Assembly: GCA_947629285.1 (NCBI GenBank) | Contig: CANRDA010000055.1 | Coordinates: 1-6,029, forward strand | Reading direction: 5' to 3' | Origin: an uncultured Bacilli bacterium | GTDB lineage: Bacteria; Bacillota_I; Bacilli_A; RF39; UBA660 | Length of the DNA stretch: 6,029 nucleotides | Part shown: positions 1 to 5,824 of the stretch, one piece after another | Position numbering within the stretch: position 1 is the first letter of the stretch | Layout: each line of letters opens with the position of its first letter | Translations under genes and position numbers: made by a program | The notes under the pieces: model-generated | What the model was told of the DNA's origin: nothing | What the model saw: the letters and a program-made list of their open reading frames with translations, nothing else | Databases searched by the model: none

Positions 1-118
1 CCCCCCTGTCAAGCTTTTTTGTTAAATTTCCGATAATTTTTTAAAAATGTTACCTTTCCATTATATATATTATAGCTTACAAAATATTAATTTTATTATA
101 TTATTGTACAATATACGT
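1..118. other. AT-rich intergenic region, no gene; possible outgoing promoter at left edge
   Basis: No coding region is visible downstream of metG. On the minus strand, TTGACA (plus positions 7-12) follows an A/T-rich tract (about 13-50) that resembles an UP element. This would suit the -35 box of a strong promoter, possibly of an rRNA or tRNA operon, transcribed leftward out of the window. The -10 box would lie outside, so the promoter cannot be confirmed. The rest is AT-rich spacer with TATAAT-like strings but no convincingly placed -35. Confidence 0.3.
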
Positions 119-145
119 AAAATAGACAAGTCTCCTTGTCTATTT
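119..145 (-). terminator. Intrinsic terminator of metG
   Basis: An 11-bp perfect stem (120-130 with 135-145) with a 4-base loop is followed on the minus strand by a short T run (TTTTACG). The metG stop codon (140-142) lies inside the upstream arm, so the coding sequence ends within the terminator. This marks the 3' end of the minus-strand operon. Confidence 0.8.
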
Positions 146-1669
146 CTCAATTCTTATAAATAAAGGTTTAGGGTCATTTAATTTATCTCCTACTTTTAAT
201 TTGCCAAACTCATTTATTGAATCATATGATGTCTCTTTAGTGTTAAGTTGATTAAATATCTCATTTGATGTATCAGGTAGAAATGGACTTAAAAGTACTG
301 CCCCTATTCTAATAGCTTCAAGTAAATTATATATTACTTTCTTAAGTCTATTTGTATTTCCTTCTTTAGCAAGTGTCCAAGGTGTAGTTTCATCTATATA
401 TTTATTACACCTTCTAAATATTTCAAATACATTATCTATTGCATCAGCTACTTTTATTTCATCAATATTCTTTTCTACTTTTTCTTTTGCTTTTAATACT
501 GTATTTATTAAATCATTATCTATATCTTCTATAGCATCACTATCACTTACTATATTATCAAAATATTTTTTATTCATAGATATAGTTCTATTTACTAAGT
601 TTCCTAATATATTAGCAAGGTCTGAGTTATATCTTTCTTCTATCAATTCATAAGTTATATTTCCATCATTAGCAAATGGTGTTTCATGAAGTACATAGTA
701 TCTTATAGCATCTACTCCATACTTTTCAACTAAATCATCTGCGTATATAGCATTTCCTCTACTTTTACCAATCTTATCGTTATTTGAAAGTAACCATGGG
801 TGTCCAAATATCTGTTTTGGAAGTTCCAAATCTAAACTCCATAAGAAAGCAGGCCAGTAGATACTGTGAAATCTAACTATATCTTTACCTATGAGGTGCA
901 GGTCACATGGCCAATACTTTTTAAACTCATCACTAGAATTATCTACATCGTATCCTATATTAGTAATATAATTTGTAAGAGCATCAAGCCATACATATAC
1001 TACATGTTTATCGTTAAATGGTACTTTTATTCCCCAATCAAAAGAAGTACGAGATATGCATAAATCTTGTAGTCCAGGTTTAATAAAGTTATTTAACATT
1101 TCATTTCTTCTTGAATCAGGTTGAAGAAATTTAGGATTATCCTCAAGAAGTTTTTCTAATTTTTTTTGATATTTTGAAAGTTTAAAGAAATATGTCTCCT
1201 CACTTGCCTCTTTAACCTCTCTACCACAGTCAGGACACTTTCCATCAACTAATTGTGATTCAGTCCAAAAAGACTCACAAGGAGTACAGTATAATCCTTT
1301 ATACTCTCCTAAATAAATATCGCCTTTATCATACATCTTTTTAAATATCTTTTGTACTTCACGTTCGTGAATTTCATCAGTAGTTCTAACAAATCTATCA
1401 TAACTTGTATTCATCACATCCCATATTTTTTTAATTTCAGTAGATATTTCGTCTACAAATTCTTTAGGTGTTTTTCCAAGTTCTTTTGCTTTTAACTCTA
1501 TTTTTTCGCCGTGTTCATCAGTACCAGTTTGAAAATAAACATCATACCCTTCTAATCTTTTAAAACGAGCAATTGCATCAGCAAGTACTATCTCATATGT
1601 ATTTCCTATATGCGGTTTCCCTGATGTATAAGCAATAGCTGTAGTTATATAATATTTTCCTTTTTCCAT
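140..1669 (-). CDS. metG: Methionyl-tRNA synthetase, short form
   Basis: Class I aminoacyl-tRNA synthetase charging tRNA-Met with methionine in the cytosol. Seen in the 509-residue protein: the HIGH-type motif as HIGN (20-23), a TGTDEHG segment (48-54), a single four-cysteine zinc knuckle (C128, C131, C145, C148), YVWLDAL (225-231), a KMSKS-type loop as KIGKS (299-303), and a helical anticodon-binding domain with the family's TPW element near residue 430. It stops at PLFIRIEK, so the C-terminal EMAP-like tRNA-binding domain found in roughly 640-residue clostridial MetRS is absent. The start is supported by AGGAGG a few bases upstream. It begins 15 bases after abiEii with no terminator between, so it is probably co-transcribed with the AbiE genes. 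The short length and altered KMSKS suggest a second, non-housekeeping MetRS, but this is inference. Confidence 0.95.
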   Translation of the reverse strand: MEKGKYYITTAIAYTSGKPHIGNTYEIVLADAIARFKRLEGYDVYFQTGTDEHGEKIELKAKELGKTPKEFVDEISTEIKKIWDVMNTSYDRFVRTTDEIHEREVQKIFKKMYDKGDIYLGEYKGLYCTPCESFWTESQLVDGKCPDCGREVKEASEETYFFKLSKYQKKLEKLLEDNPKFLQPDSRRNEMLNNFIKPGLQDLCISRTSFDWGIKVPFNDKHVVYVWLDALTNYITNIGYDVDNSSDEFKKYWPCDLHLIGKDIVRFHSIYWPAFLWSLDLELPKQIFGHPWLLSNNDKIGKSRGNAIYADDLVEKYGVDAIRYYVLHETPFANDGNITYELIEERYNSDLANILGNLVNRTISMNKKYFDNIVSDSDAIEDIDNDLINTVLKAKEKVEKNIDEIKVADAIDNVFEIFRRCNKYIDETTPWTLAKEGNTNRLKKVIYNLLEAIRIGAVLLSPFLPDTSNEIFNQLNTKETSYDSINEFGKLKVGDKLNDPKPLFIRIEK

Positions 1670-1684
1670 AATGTCCTCCTATTT

Positions 1685-2512
1685 TTAATTAGTTATATAT
1701 TCTTTTGATAGATTTTCAATATAATTTAACACAGATTTAATGGCATCATCTACACTAATATTTAACCAATTAACTTTAATATTGTTTAAATTTTTTTTAT
1801 ATAATCTTGAATTTAATATATTTGATAATCTTAAATATATATCATTTATATTATTTTCTCTCATGTTTTTATCAGAGTAAATATAAATATTTAATATATT
1901 ATTCAATTTAACTTCATCTAAATTACAATCGTTTATTAAATAATATAAATCAAATAAATCTTTATACCTAGTTGACCTAACACCAAGTTTTAATAATGAC
2001 TTTATTTTTTCAATAAATATTTGTTCTTTTGAATTAATGAATAAACTAACACTTTCATCTAATGCATCTAAGTTAAAGCAATAATCATCCTGTTCAATAT
2101 TATATAATTTGTGAACCCCTATATCTATCTTTGTACTTATTACATTATTAAAATTGTCCAGTATTCTTATATATACTCGTTTGCCATTATAATCTTGATG
2201 GTGTAGTGGAATAATCTTATCTGTTATTTCAACGCAAATACCATCATCTACATTATTTAAAATATTAATAAAATTAATAATTGATTTATCCTCTAAAGAA
2301 TATCTTATAAAATCTAAATCCAAGTCTTTTGTCGCTCTACGTTTATCTTTAGAAATAGAGTGCATAACAACTCCGCCTTTAATTGTAACGTGTTCTTTAA
2401 ATTTACTTTTAAATATTTTAAGCAAAATAATATCCTGAGCAACTTTAGATTCAGCATCAGTTATTTGATATCCTTCATCCCTATATTGTCTTATTAAATC
2501 CCTTATGTTCAT
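1685..2512 (-). CDS. abiEii: AbiEii/MenT-family nucleotidyltransferase toxin
   Basis: Toxin half of an AbiE (type IV-like) toxin-antitoxin and phage-abortive system. Seen in 275 residues: a nucleotidyltransferase core with GG at 46-47 followed by RRATKDLDLDF (58-68, metal-binding D63 and D65), a third acidic residue in KIDIGV (D130), and the family's EK...RYKDLFDL block (E168, K169, R182, K184, D185, D188). All signature motifs are present, so the enzyme looks intact. Characterised relatives (mycobacterial MenT toxins) add nucleotides to the 3' acceptor end of tRNAs and prevent charging; the exact target here is unknown. Its ATG shares one base with the abiEi stop (TAATG), indicating translational coupling. 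No membrane segments are seen. Confidence 0.9.
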   Translation of the reverse strand: MNIRDLIRQYRDEGYQITDAESKVAQDIILLKIFKSKFKEHVTIKGGVVMHSISKDKRRATKDLDLDFIRYSLEDKSIINFINILNNVDDGICVEITDKIIPLHHQDYNGKRVYIRILDNFNNVISTKIDIGVHKLYNIEQDDYCFNLDALDESVSLFINSKEQIFIEKIKSLLKLGVRSTRYKDLFDLYYLINDCNLDEVKLNNILNIYIYSDKNMRENNINDIYLRLSNILNSRLYKKNLNNIKVNWLNISVDDAIKSVLNYIENLSKEYITN

Positions 2513-3054
2513 TAAAAAACCTCTCTTTGCAATATATCAAATAAATTTACTTCGTTTTTAAAAAGTGAAACATATTGTTCTATCTTATACATATCTAATT
2601 CATCACTTATCTGCCTATAATTTCTTATTATTTCTTTATAATAATCAAAAGGAATAGAAGCTCTTTTTCTTATTAATTCTATCAACAATCTTTCCCTGTC
2701 ATAAATATTTACATTGTTTCCATCAATATTAATTTGCATTTTACCAGGATTTAAAATATTATTATTTAAATAGTATTGTACTACTTTAGAATCATTAATT
2801 TTTCTTGCATCTCTACTAGTTGCAACATAAACTTTTAAAGGAATTACATCAGTTAAGTTATAATAATAAAATGCAGAATCCATAGTTATAATAGCCCCCT
2901 TATATTTTTCTGAAATTATAATCATTGGGTCAACTATATCTTCTTCTGAATATATTCCTTTTTTTAATCTGAATAGTTTTTTATTTTTTAGTTCCTGTTC
3001 TATATTTCTTCTGGAACCTAATTTTTTCAGTATTTCTTTATATGAATATACCAT
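2512..3054 (-). CDS. abiEi: AbiEi-family antitoxin and probable autorepressor
   Basis: Antitoxin of the AbiE pair. The 180-residue protein starts with a winged-helix-like segment: a helical stretch at about 3-24, then KLFRLKKGIYS (26-36), the turn and wing typical of AbiEi N-terminal domains. The mixed alpha/beta C-terminal part (about 45-180) corresponds to the domain that neutralises the toxin in characterised AbiEi proteins. Family members bind inverted repeats in their own promoter, and such a repeat lies immediately upstream (3085-3125). The start is supported by a G-rich SD (GGTGGTGAT) shortly before the ATG. Sequence identity to well-studied AbiEi is low by eye, so the call rests on the winged-helix pattern and on the adjoining unambiguous AbiEii. 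Confidence 0.82.
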   Translation of the reverse strand: MVYSYKEILKKLGSRRNIEQELKNKKLFRLKKGIYSEEDIVDPMIIISEKYKGAIITMDSAFYYYNLTDVIPLKVYVATSRDARKINDSKVVQYYLNNNILNPGKMQINIDGNNVNIYDRERLLIELIRKRASIPFDYYKEIIRNYRQISDELDMYKIEQYVSLFKNEVNLFDILQREVF

Positions 3055-3077
3055 ATATTATCACCACCCAGTTAAAC

Positions 3078-3106
3078 ATTTTAGCACAATGTACCGCATA
3101 AGTCAA
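3078..3106 (-). promoter_or_regulatory. Promoter of the abiEi-abiEii-metG unit
   Basis: On the minus strand, TTGACT (plus 3101-3106) and TAAAAT (3078-3083) are separated by exactly 17 bases, with an extended -10 TGC directly before TAAAAT. The start of transcription is expected near 3071, about 16 bases before the abiEi ATG. The promoter lies between and over the arms of the inverted repeat at 3085-3125. Confidence 0.75.
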
Positions 3107-3125
3107 GTTTGTGTGGTACATTGTG
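3085..3125. promoter_or_regulatory. Perfect 11-bp inverted repeat, candidate AbiEi operator
   Basis: CACAATGTACC (3085-3095) and GGTACATTGTG (3115-3125) are perfect reverse complements separated by 19 bases, so the arms are 30 bp centre to centre, close to three helical turns. One arm fills most of the -35/-10 spacer and the other sits just upstream of the -35. This is what a dimeric or bent-DNA repressor site would look like. AbiEi proteins are known to autoregulate through inverted repeats; binding here is inferred. The right arm overlaps a smaller palindrome, GTACA-TTG-TGTAC (3117-3129). Confidence 0.7.
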
Positions 3126-3129
3126 TACA

Positions 3130-3591
3130 CTATTTATCAGATGTTCTTTCTTTTTCACATATTATATCATCATCTGTTTTTAAATATTTTATAAATATTC
3201 CTTGACACATAGCATCTCCTTTTTTAACTATGTAGTCCTTATCTCCTTCATTTTGTATTTTAATCCACATATGTCCTTCATTACTATTATTATTGTAATA
3301 ATCTTTATCTATTACTCCAACTTGGTTACACATCCGAACATTATACTTAAATCCCATACTACTTCTATCAAGTAAAAGCAAAGCATCGTCATCTTCCATA
3401 ATAACTTTAACTCCTGTAGGTATCTTTTTTATCTCACCAGGCTTTAATGTATAATCAAATATTGCATAAAAATCATAACCTGCTGCATATTTAGTATCCC
3501 TTTTTGGAAGATTATAAGAATTATATAAATCTATATCATCCTCTATATCTTTTTTGAACTCATCAAAGCTAATCTTTTCAAACTTTCTCAT
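3130..3591 (-). CDS. dUTPase-family protein lacking motif 5
   Basis: Trimeric dUTP diphosphatases hydrolyse dUTP to dUMP and pyrophosphate, keeping uracil out of DNA and feeding dTMP synthesis. In the 153-residue protein, motif 1 is visible as AAGYDFYA (37-44), motif 2 as DRSSMG, motif 3 as GVIDKDYYNN with a short NNSNEGH insert, and motif 4 as GDAMCQGIF. The flexible C-terminal motif 5 (glycine-rich, GGxGSTG in the family) is missing: the chain goes ERTSDK and stops. This arm closes over the nucleotide phosphates, so catalysis is probably impaired unless it is supplied otherwise. The stop lies 5 bases from the abiE operator, so truncation at an insertion junction or a small in-frame deletion are both possible. 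The start is set by AAGGAGG immediately after the T-box terminator. Substrate specificity is unverified. Confidence 0.85.
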   Translation of the reverse strand: MRKFEKISFDEFKKDIEDDIDLYNSYNLPKRDTKYAAGYDFYAIFDYTLKPGEIKKIPTGVKVIMEDDDALLLLDRSSMGFKYNVRMCNQVGVIDKDYYNNNSNEGHMWIKIQNEGDKDYIVKKGDAMCQGIFIKYLKTDDDIICEKERTSDK

Positions 3592-3602
3592 ATTTCCTCC
3601 TT

Positions 3603-3636
3603 AAAAAACCTCACATCCTAGTATAAGGACGTGAGG
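3603..3636 (-). terminator. T-box regulated intrinsic terminator
   Basis: Arms 3609-3619 and 3627-3636 form a G/C-rich stem on the minus strand (CCTCACGTCC with GGATGTGAGG, one wobble), followed by TTTTTT (plus 3603-3608). It is mutually exclusive with the T-box antiterminator just upstream. The SD of the next gene begins right after the T run. Confidence 0.9.
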
Positions 3637-3811
3637 AATGCGTGGTACCACCTTAATTTATGCATAATGCACCTTTAAAGCTATAACGTGCTTAAACTTA
3701 AAACTCCAGACCCATTCGAAATACCTTGTAATACCTAATCTCACCAACATAGGCTCTCTTTAATTACTCTAGTATTCTTCTTCCCTTCATCGCTTTAAAT
3801 AATTTAAATTC
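3603..3811 (-). ncRNA. T-box leader (uncharged-tRNA riboswitch), probably Met-specific
   Basis: A minus-strand leader of about 210 bases carries T-box landmarks in order. These are the stem I base and K-turn (GCGATGA, plus 3787-3793), the AG-bulge side (AGAGAGCC, 3752-3759), the distal loop (TTGGTGAGA, 3739-3747), the T-box antiterminator core AAGGTGGTACCACGC (3640-3654), and a competing terminator hairpin. In the expected 3' side of stem I, an ATG (3713-3715) in the context GAATGGG is the best specifier candidate, pointing to tRNA-Met. The bulge UGGU fits a tRNA with discriminator base A, which suits tRNA-Met but many others too. It controls the dUTPase-family gene directly and may read through to metG. 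The T-box call is strong; the amino acid is a hand-fold inference. Confidence 0.93.
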
Positions 3812-3817
3812 ACACAC

Positions 3818-3846
3818 ATTGTAGCACATTTTCCACTATTGTTCAA
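3818..3846 (-). promoter_or_regulatory. Promoter of the T-box leader
   Basis: On the minus strand, TTGAAC (plus 3841-3846) and TACAAT (3818-3823) are separated by 17 bases, with an extended -10 TGC. Transcription is expected to start near 3811. The -35 box lies within the last codons of spoVT and the spacer covers its stop codon, so the two genes overlap at the regulatory level. Confidence 0.8.
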
Positions 3847-4366
3847 GATATTTTGTCATAAAAGATGAAACAATACTTGCCATTTGCATCTCCGTATCTC
3901 CTAATTTTTCATCTTCACTAATTATAAGTATCATACCTGTTGCTTCTCCGTTAACTAGTATTGTAGACATAACATAACTACAAGTTAGTGTATCATCAGA
4001 AGTTATTTTTAATTCTTTAAAATGATTTTCTATCATTTTTTCTCTTCTTTTTATAGAATCAGTTATAAAGTCACTTATATTTTTATTTATATATTCTTTT
4101 TTAAGTGGTCCACTTCCTGCAACTATGCTGTCTGTATCTGTTATAAATATACTGTGTTTCATAAATGTATATATCGCATCAGTTAACTCTTGCGCTAAAT
4201 CGTTAATTTTATTCATCATAGAATATTTTTTAAGTATTACTTCATCGTTTTGTACAAATATTTCTAAATTATCTCCTTCTTTAATTCTTAAATTTTTTCT
4301 TATCTCTTTAGGTATTACTACTCTACCTAAGTCATCAATTCTTCTTATAACTCCAGTTGCTTTCAT
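3836..4366 (-). CDS. spoVT: Stage V sporulation protein T (AbrB-type transcription regulator)
   Basis: DNA-binding regulator of forespore genes. The 176-residue length matches the family. The N-terminal AbrB-type swapped-hairpin domain (about 1-50) is seen in the nearly invariant opening MKATGVIRRIDDLGRVVIPKEIR followed by LRIKEGDNLEIF. The C-terminal part (about 55-176) corresponds to the GAF-like domain of SpoVT, which governs oligomer activity and ends in a helix (ASIVSSFMTKYLEQ). The start is fixed by the conserved N-terminus and a strong SD, AGGAGGA (4371-4377). In known relatives the gene is transcribed in the forespore under sigma G and modulates the sigma-G regulon. It appears intact and is probably core chromosome, in contrast to the accessory genes on both sides. 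Its last codons hold the T-box promoter. Confidence 0.96.
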   Translation of the reverse strand: MKATGVIRRIDDLGRVVIPKEIRKNLRIKEGDNLEIFVQNDEVILKKYSMMNKINDLAQELTDAIYTFMKHSIFITDTDSIVAGSGPLKKEYINKNISDFITDSIKRREKMIENHFKELKITSDDTLTCSYVMSTILVNGEATGMILIISEDEKLGDTEMQMASIVSSFMTKYLEQ

Positions 4367-4457
4367 AAATTCCTCCTAAAATTAGTTTGTATTAAATACT
4401 TATATTTATTCTTAATTTTTAAAATTTTAAGTTTACTAATATAAATTACTATAATAT

Positions 4458-5475
4458 TTATTCCGAATCTTTTTCTAATCTTTTTTCTATATCTTCAATA
4501 CTTGGAAGTGTATTTTCTAAAAATTCTGGGATTTCTGATAATATCTTATATTCACTTACCCCATTAGGTTTATTAATATCTTTTAAAGCAAGCTCTGCTG
4601 TTACTTTCTTTTTATCCTTGCAAAGTAATATTCCAAATGTTGGATTATCGTTTTTATCTTTAATATATTTATCTACCTCACTTAAATAGAAATTAAGTTT
4701 ACCTACATATTCTGGTCTAAATTCAGTTGTTTTTAATTCAATAACTACATAACATCTAACTTTTAAATTATAAAACAATAAGTCTATGTAATAATCTTCA
4801 TTTTCTATTTCTAAATGATATTGTCTACCAACAAATGCAAATCCTTAACCTAGTTCTAACAATAGCTTAGTTATATTAGAAGTTAATTCTCTTTCGATAT
4901 CTAGCTCTTTTAAATCGTTATCTGCAGTTATAAAATCAAAAATATAAGGATTCTTTAAAAGTTCTTTTGCTTGATTACTATTAGAAACAGGTAAAGTTTC
5001 ATCAAAATTAGTAGTTTTGTTTTCTAAAAGTGCTTGTCTTTCATATAACTTGCTTGCTATTTAATGAATTATAACTGGTCTTGCCCAACATTATTAATTG
5101 ATTCTATAATATACCAATTCCTTTGTTTTTTATCTTTTACTTGAGCCATAATAGTTGTAATTGAAGTCCAAGGTAATTTTGCAACATCATGTTGCAAAAA
5201 ATCATCATTTTCAAATTCAGTTGCAAACTTCTGCATATATCTTAAGTTTCTAGCAGACATTCCTTTTAAAGTTGGAAATTCTATTTTTAAATCTTTTGCT
5301 AAAGTATCAATAAAAGATGCTCCCCATTTATTATTTTCAATCAATTTTAAACCTATATTATAATACATTAAAATTAAATCTTTATTAGTATTTAAGACAA
5401 TTTTATTTCTAGTAACTAATAGAGTATTTTTATATCGTTTAACACTTCAAAATATTTTTCATTATTTTCTAACAT
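4458..5475 (-). pseudogene. Decayed YhcG/DUF1016 family PDDEXK nuclease
   Basis: Minus-strand remnant that would have encoded about 339 residues, the family's usual size. The start is ATG at 5475 (MLENNEKYF) with SD AGGGAG. The N-terminal DUF1016 helical domain is visible (MYYNIG, KWGASFIDTLAKDL, MSARNLRYMQKFA, LPWTSI), then KLYERQALLENKT, then the PDDEXK core: GFAFVGRQYHLEIENEDYYIDLLFYN, VVIELK and the GKLNFYLSEVDKY helix. Four lesions break it. One is a one-base loss in an A run near 5420 (frame leaves KYFEVLNDI and resumes KNTLLVTRNK). Another is a one-base loss near 5081-5084 (N-N then WARPVIIH). The other two are nonsense codons after VIIH (about 5063, CAA to TAA) and after LLELG (about 4845, AAA to TAA). 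Relatives are restriction- or defence-associated. Two open fragments (5069-5368 and 4458-4778) are parts of it. Confidence 0.9.
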
Positions 5476-5509
5476 AATTATTCTCCCTTACTTAATTATT
5501 TGCAGCACA

Positions 5510-5539
5510 ATTATACTATATATCTATATATGAAAACAA
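5510..5539 (-). promoter_or_regulatory. Probable old promoter of the YhcG-like pseudogene
   Basis: On the minus strand a perfect TATAAT (plus 5510-5515) lies 18 bases after TTGTTT (5534-5539). The expected start is near 5503, giving a leader of about 28 bases to the pseudogene's SD and ATG. Confidence 0.5.
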
Positions 5540-5572
5540 GCGAACAAACTAAATTTTTTTTAATTTTGAAGT

Positions 5573-5601
5573 TTGACAAATAAATGGGAGTGTGTTATTA
5601 T
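5573..5601 (+). promoter_or_regulatory. Strong promoter of the antitoxin-like RNA
   Basis: Consensus TTGACA (5573-5578) and TATTAT (5596-5601) are separated by exactly 17 bases, with an extended -10 TGT and an A/T-rich tract upstream (5551-5570). It is the best promoter in the window, yet no open reading frame follows, which fits a constitutive small RNA. The expected start is near 5608. Confidence 0.85.
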
Positions 5602-5628
5602 GTATGTAGTGAGGGAAACTTCATATAA

Positions 5629-5672
5629 TAAAAAAGAGATACATTTGATTTTCTCGGTCAAGTGTTTACTCT
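5629..5672 (-). terminator. Candidate terminator of the toxin mRNA
   Basis: On the minus strand, AGAG/CTCT (5669-5672 with 5635-5638) and ACA..TTGA/TCAA..TGT (5658-5665 with 5641-5648, one mismatch) enclose a 9-base loop, directly followed by TTTTTTAT. It would end the toxin transcript at about 5630, giving an mRNA of roughly 258 bases. Confidence 0.5.
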
Positions 5673-5683
5673 ATATTTTGAGC

Positions 5684-5717
5684 GAAAACACCACAATCAA
5701 GTTGATTTGGTGTTTTC
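5684..5717. terminator. Long hairpin within the toxin/antitoxin overlap
   Basis: GAAAACACC (5684-5692) pairs with GGTGTTTTC (5709-5717), with an inner AATC/GATT stem capping it. The T run on the plus strand comes only about 12 bases later (5731-5736), so this is a plausible but not textbook terminator for the antitoxin RNA. As both transcripts contain it, it could also be a site for loop-loop contact. Its 5' arm could alternatively pair with GTGTTT at 5662-5667. Confidence 0.55.
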
Positions 5718-5724
5718 ATTTAAG

Positions 5725-5790
5725 CTAGTCTTTTTTAAGGACTATGATTGTATATAATACAATAACTGCAAAAGCAATTACTAATTCCAT
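5725..5790 (-). CDS. Putative type I toxin, 21-residue hydrophobic peptide
   Basis: A 21-residue peptide beginning MELVIAFAVIV and ending VLKKD: one transmembrane helix (about 3-18) with a short lysine-rich tail, the typical form of small membrane toxins in type I systems (Fst, TxpA/BsrG and holin-like families). A possible SD, AAAGGA (5800-5805), lies 9 bases before this ATG. A stronger SD (GGAGGTG, 5831-5837) serves a different, overlapping frame that starts at 5824. The toxin may therefore be translated from its own weak SD, be coupled to that leader frame, or have been shifted out of frame by one extra base. Its stop codon lies in the 9-base repeat (5725-5733) that can pair with the 5' leader. 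Not recognised by name. Confidence 0.6.
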   Translation of the reverse strand: MELVIAFAVIVLYTIIVLKKD

Positions 5791-5824
5791 TAGAATTAAT
5801 CCTTTCTATAGATTTTTTATCCAT
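5735..5824 (-). CDS. Overlapping leader frame of 29 codons ahead of the toxin peptide
   Basis: This reading frame begins MDKKSIERIN and ends YNHSP, and it has the best SD in the region (GGAGGTG, 5831-5837, 6 bases before the ATG). The first ten residues are charged and would fit the start of a small toxin, but the rest (Cys- and Ser-containing, not hydrophobic) does not, while the hydrophobic helix is in the next frame. Skipping one base near the TCTAATGG site joins the two into one sensible peptide of about 32 residues. It is either a coupled leader peptide, like mok ahead of hok, or evidence of a frameshifted toxin gene. Confidence 0.4.
   Translation of the reverse strand: MDKKSIERINSNGISNCFCSYCIIYNHSP

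Larger units (their letters stand above)
5608..5736 (+). ncRNA. Putative type I antitoxin RNA converging on the toxin mRNA
   Basis: A non-coding transcript of about 130 bases is expected from the promoter at 5573-5601 to the hairpin at 5684-5717 and T run at 5731-5736. It would be antisense to the 3' half of the minus-strand toxin transcript, including the last codons of the peptide. An internal stem pairs 5641-5648 with 5658-5665 around the loop TTTTCTCGG. The layout (strong sRNA promoter, convergent weakly translated hydrophobic peptide, overlapping 3' ends) matches type I toxin-antitoxin loci described in Clostridioides difficile and Bacillus. Exact ends are inferred. Confidence 0.65.

Noticed and set aside
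866..1063. Plus-strand open frame of 65 codons inside metG
   Set aside because: Antisense to strongly conserved MetRS sequence, no SD or promoter, composition explained by the gene beneath it.
3085..3125. The 11-bp inverted repeat read as a terminator of the dUTPase-like gene or as an IS terminal repeat
   Set aside because: A 19-base loop and no T run on the minus strand argue against a terminator; its placement around a promoter and the lack of any transposase argue for an operator.
4125..4379. Plus-strand open frame of 84 codons with hydrophobic stretches opposite spoVT
   Set aside because: Mirror of the spoVT coding strand; the hydrophobic look comes from the complement of Lys/Glu/Asn codons, and no SD precedes it.
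4383..4411. Sigma-G-like boxes (GAATA, 17 bases, CAAACTA) upstream of spoVT
   Set aside because: Spacing and boxes are attractive and spoVT is a known forespore gene, but the implied start (about 4376) falls inside the SD, leaving too short a leader; chance matches are likely in this AT-rich spacer.
4411..4431. A/T palindrome downstream of the YhcG-like pseudogene as a terminator
   Set aside because: Entirely A/T, so the stem would be very weak, and no T run is distinguishable from the background.
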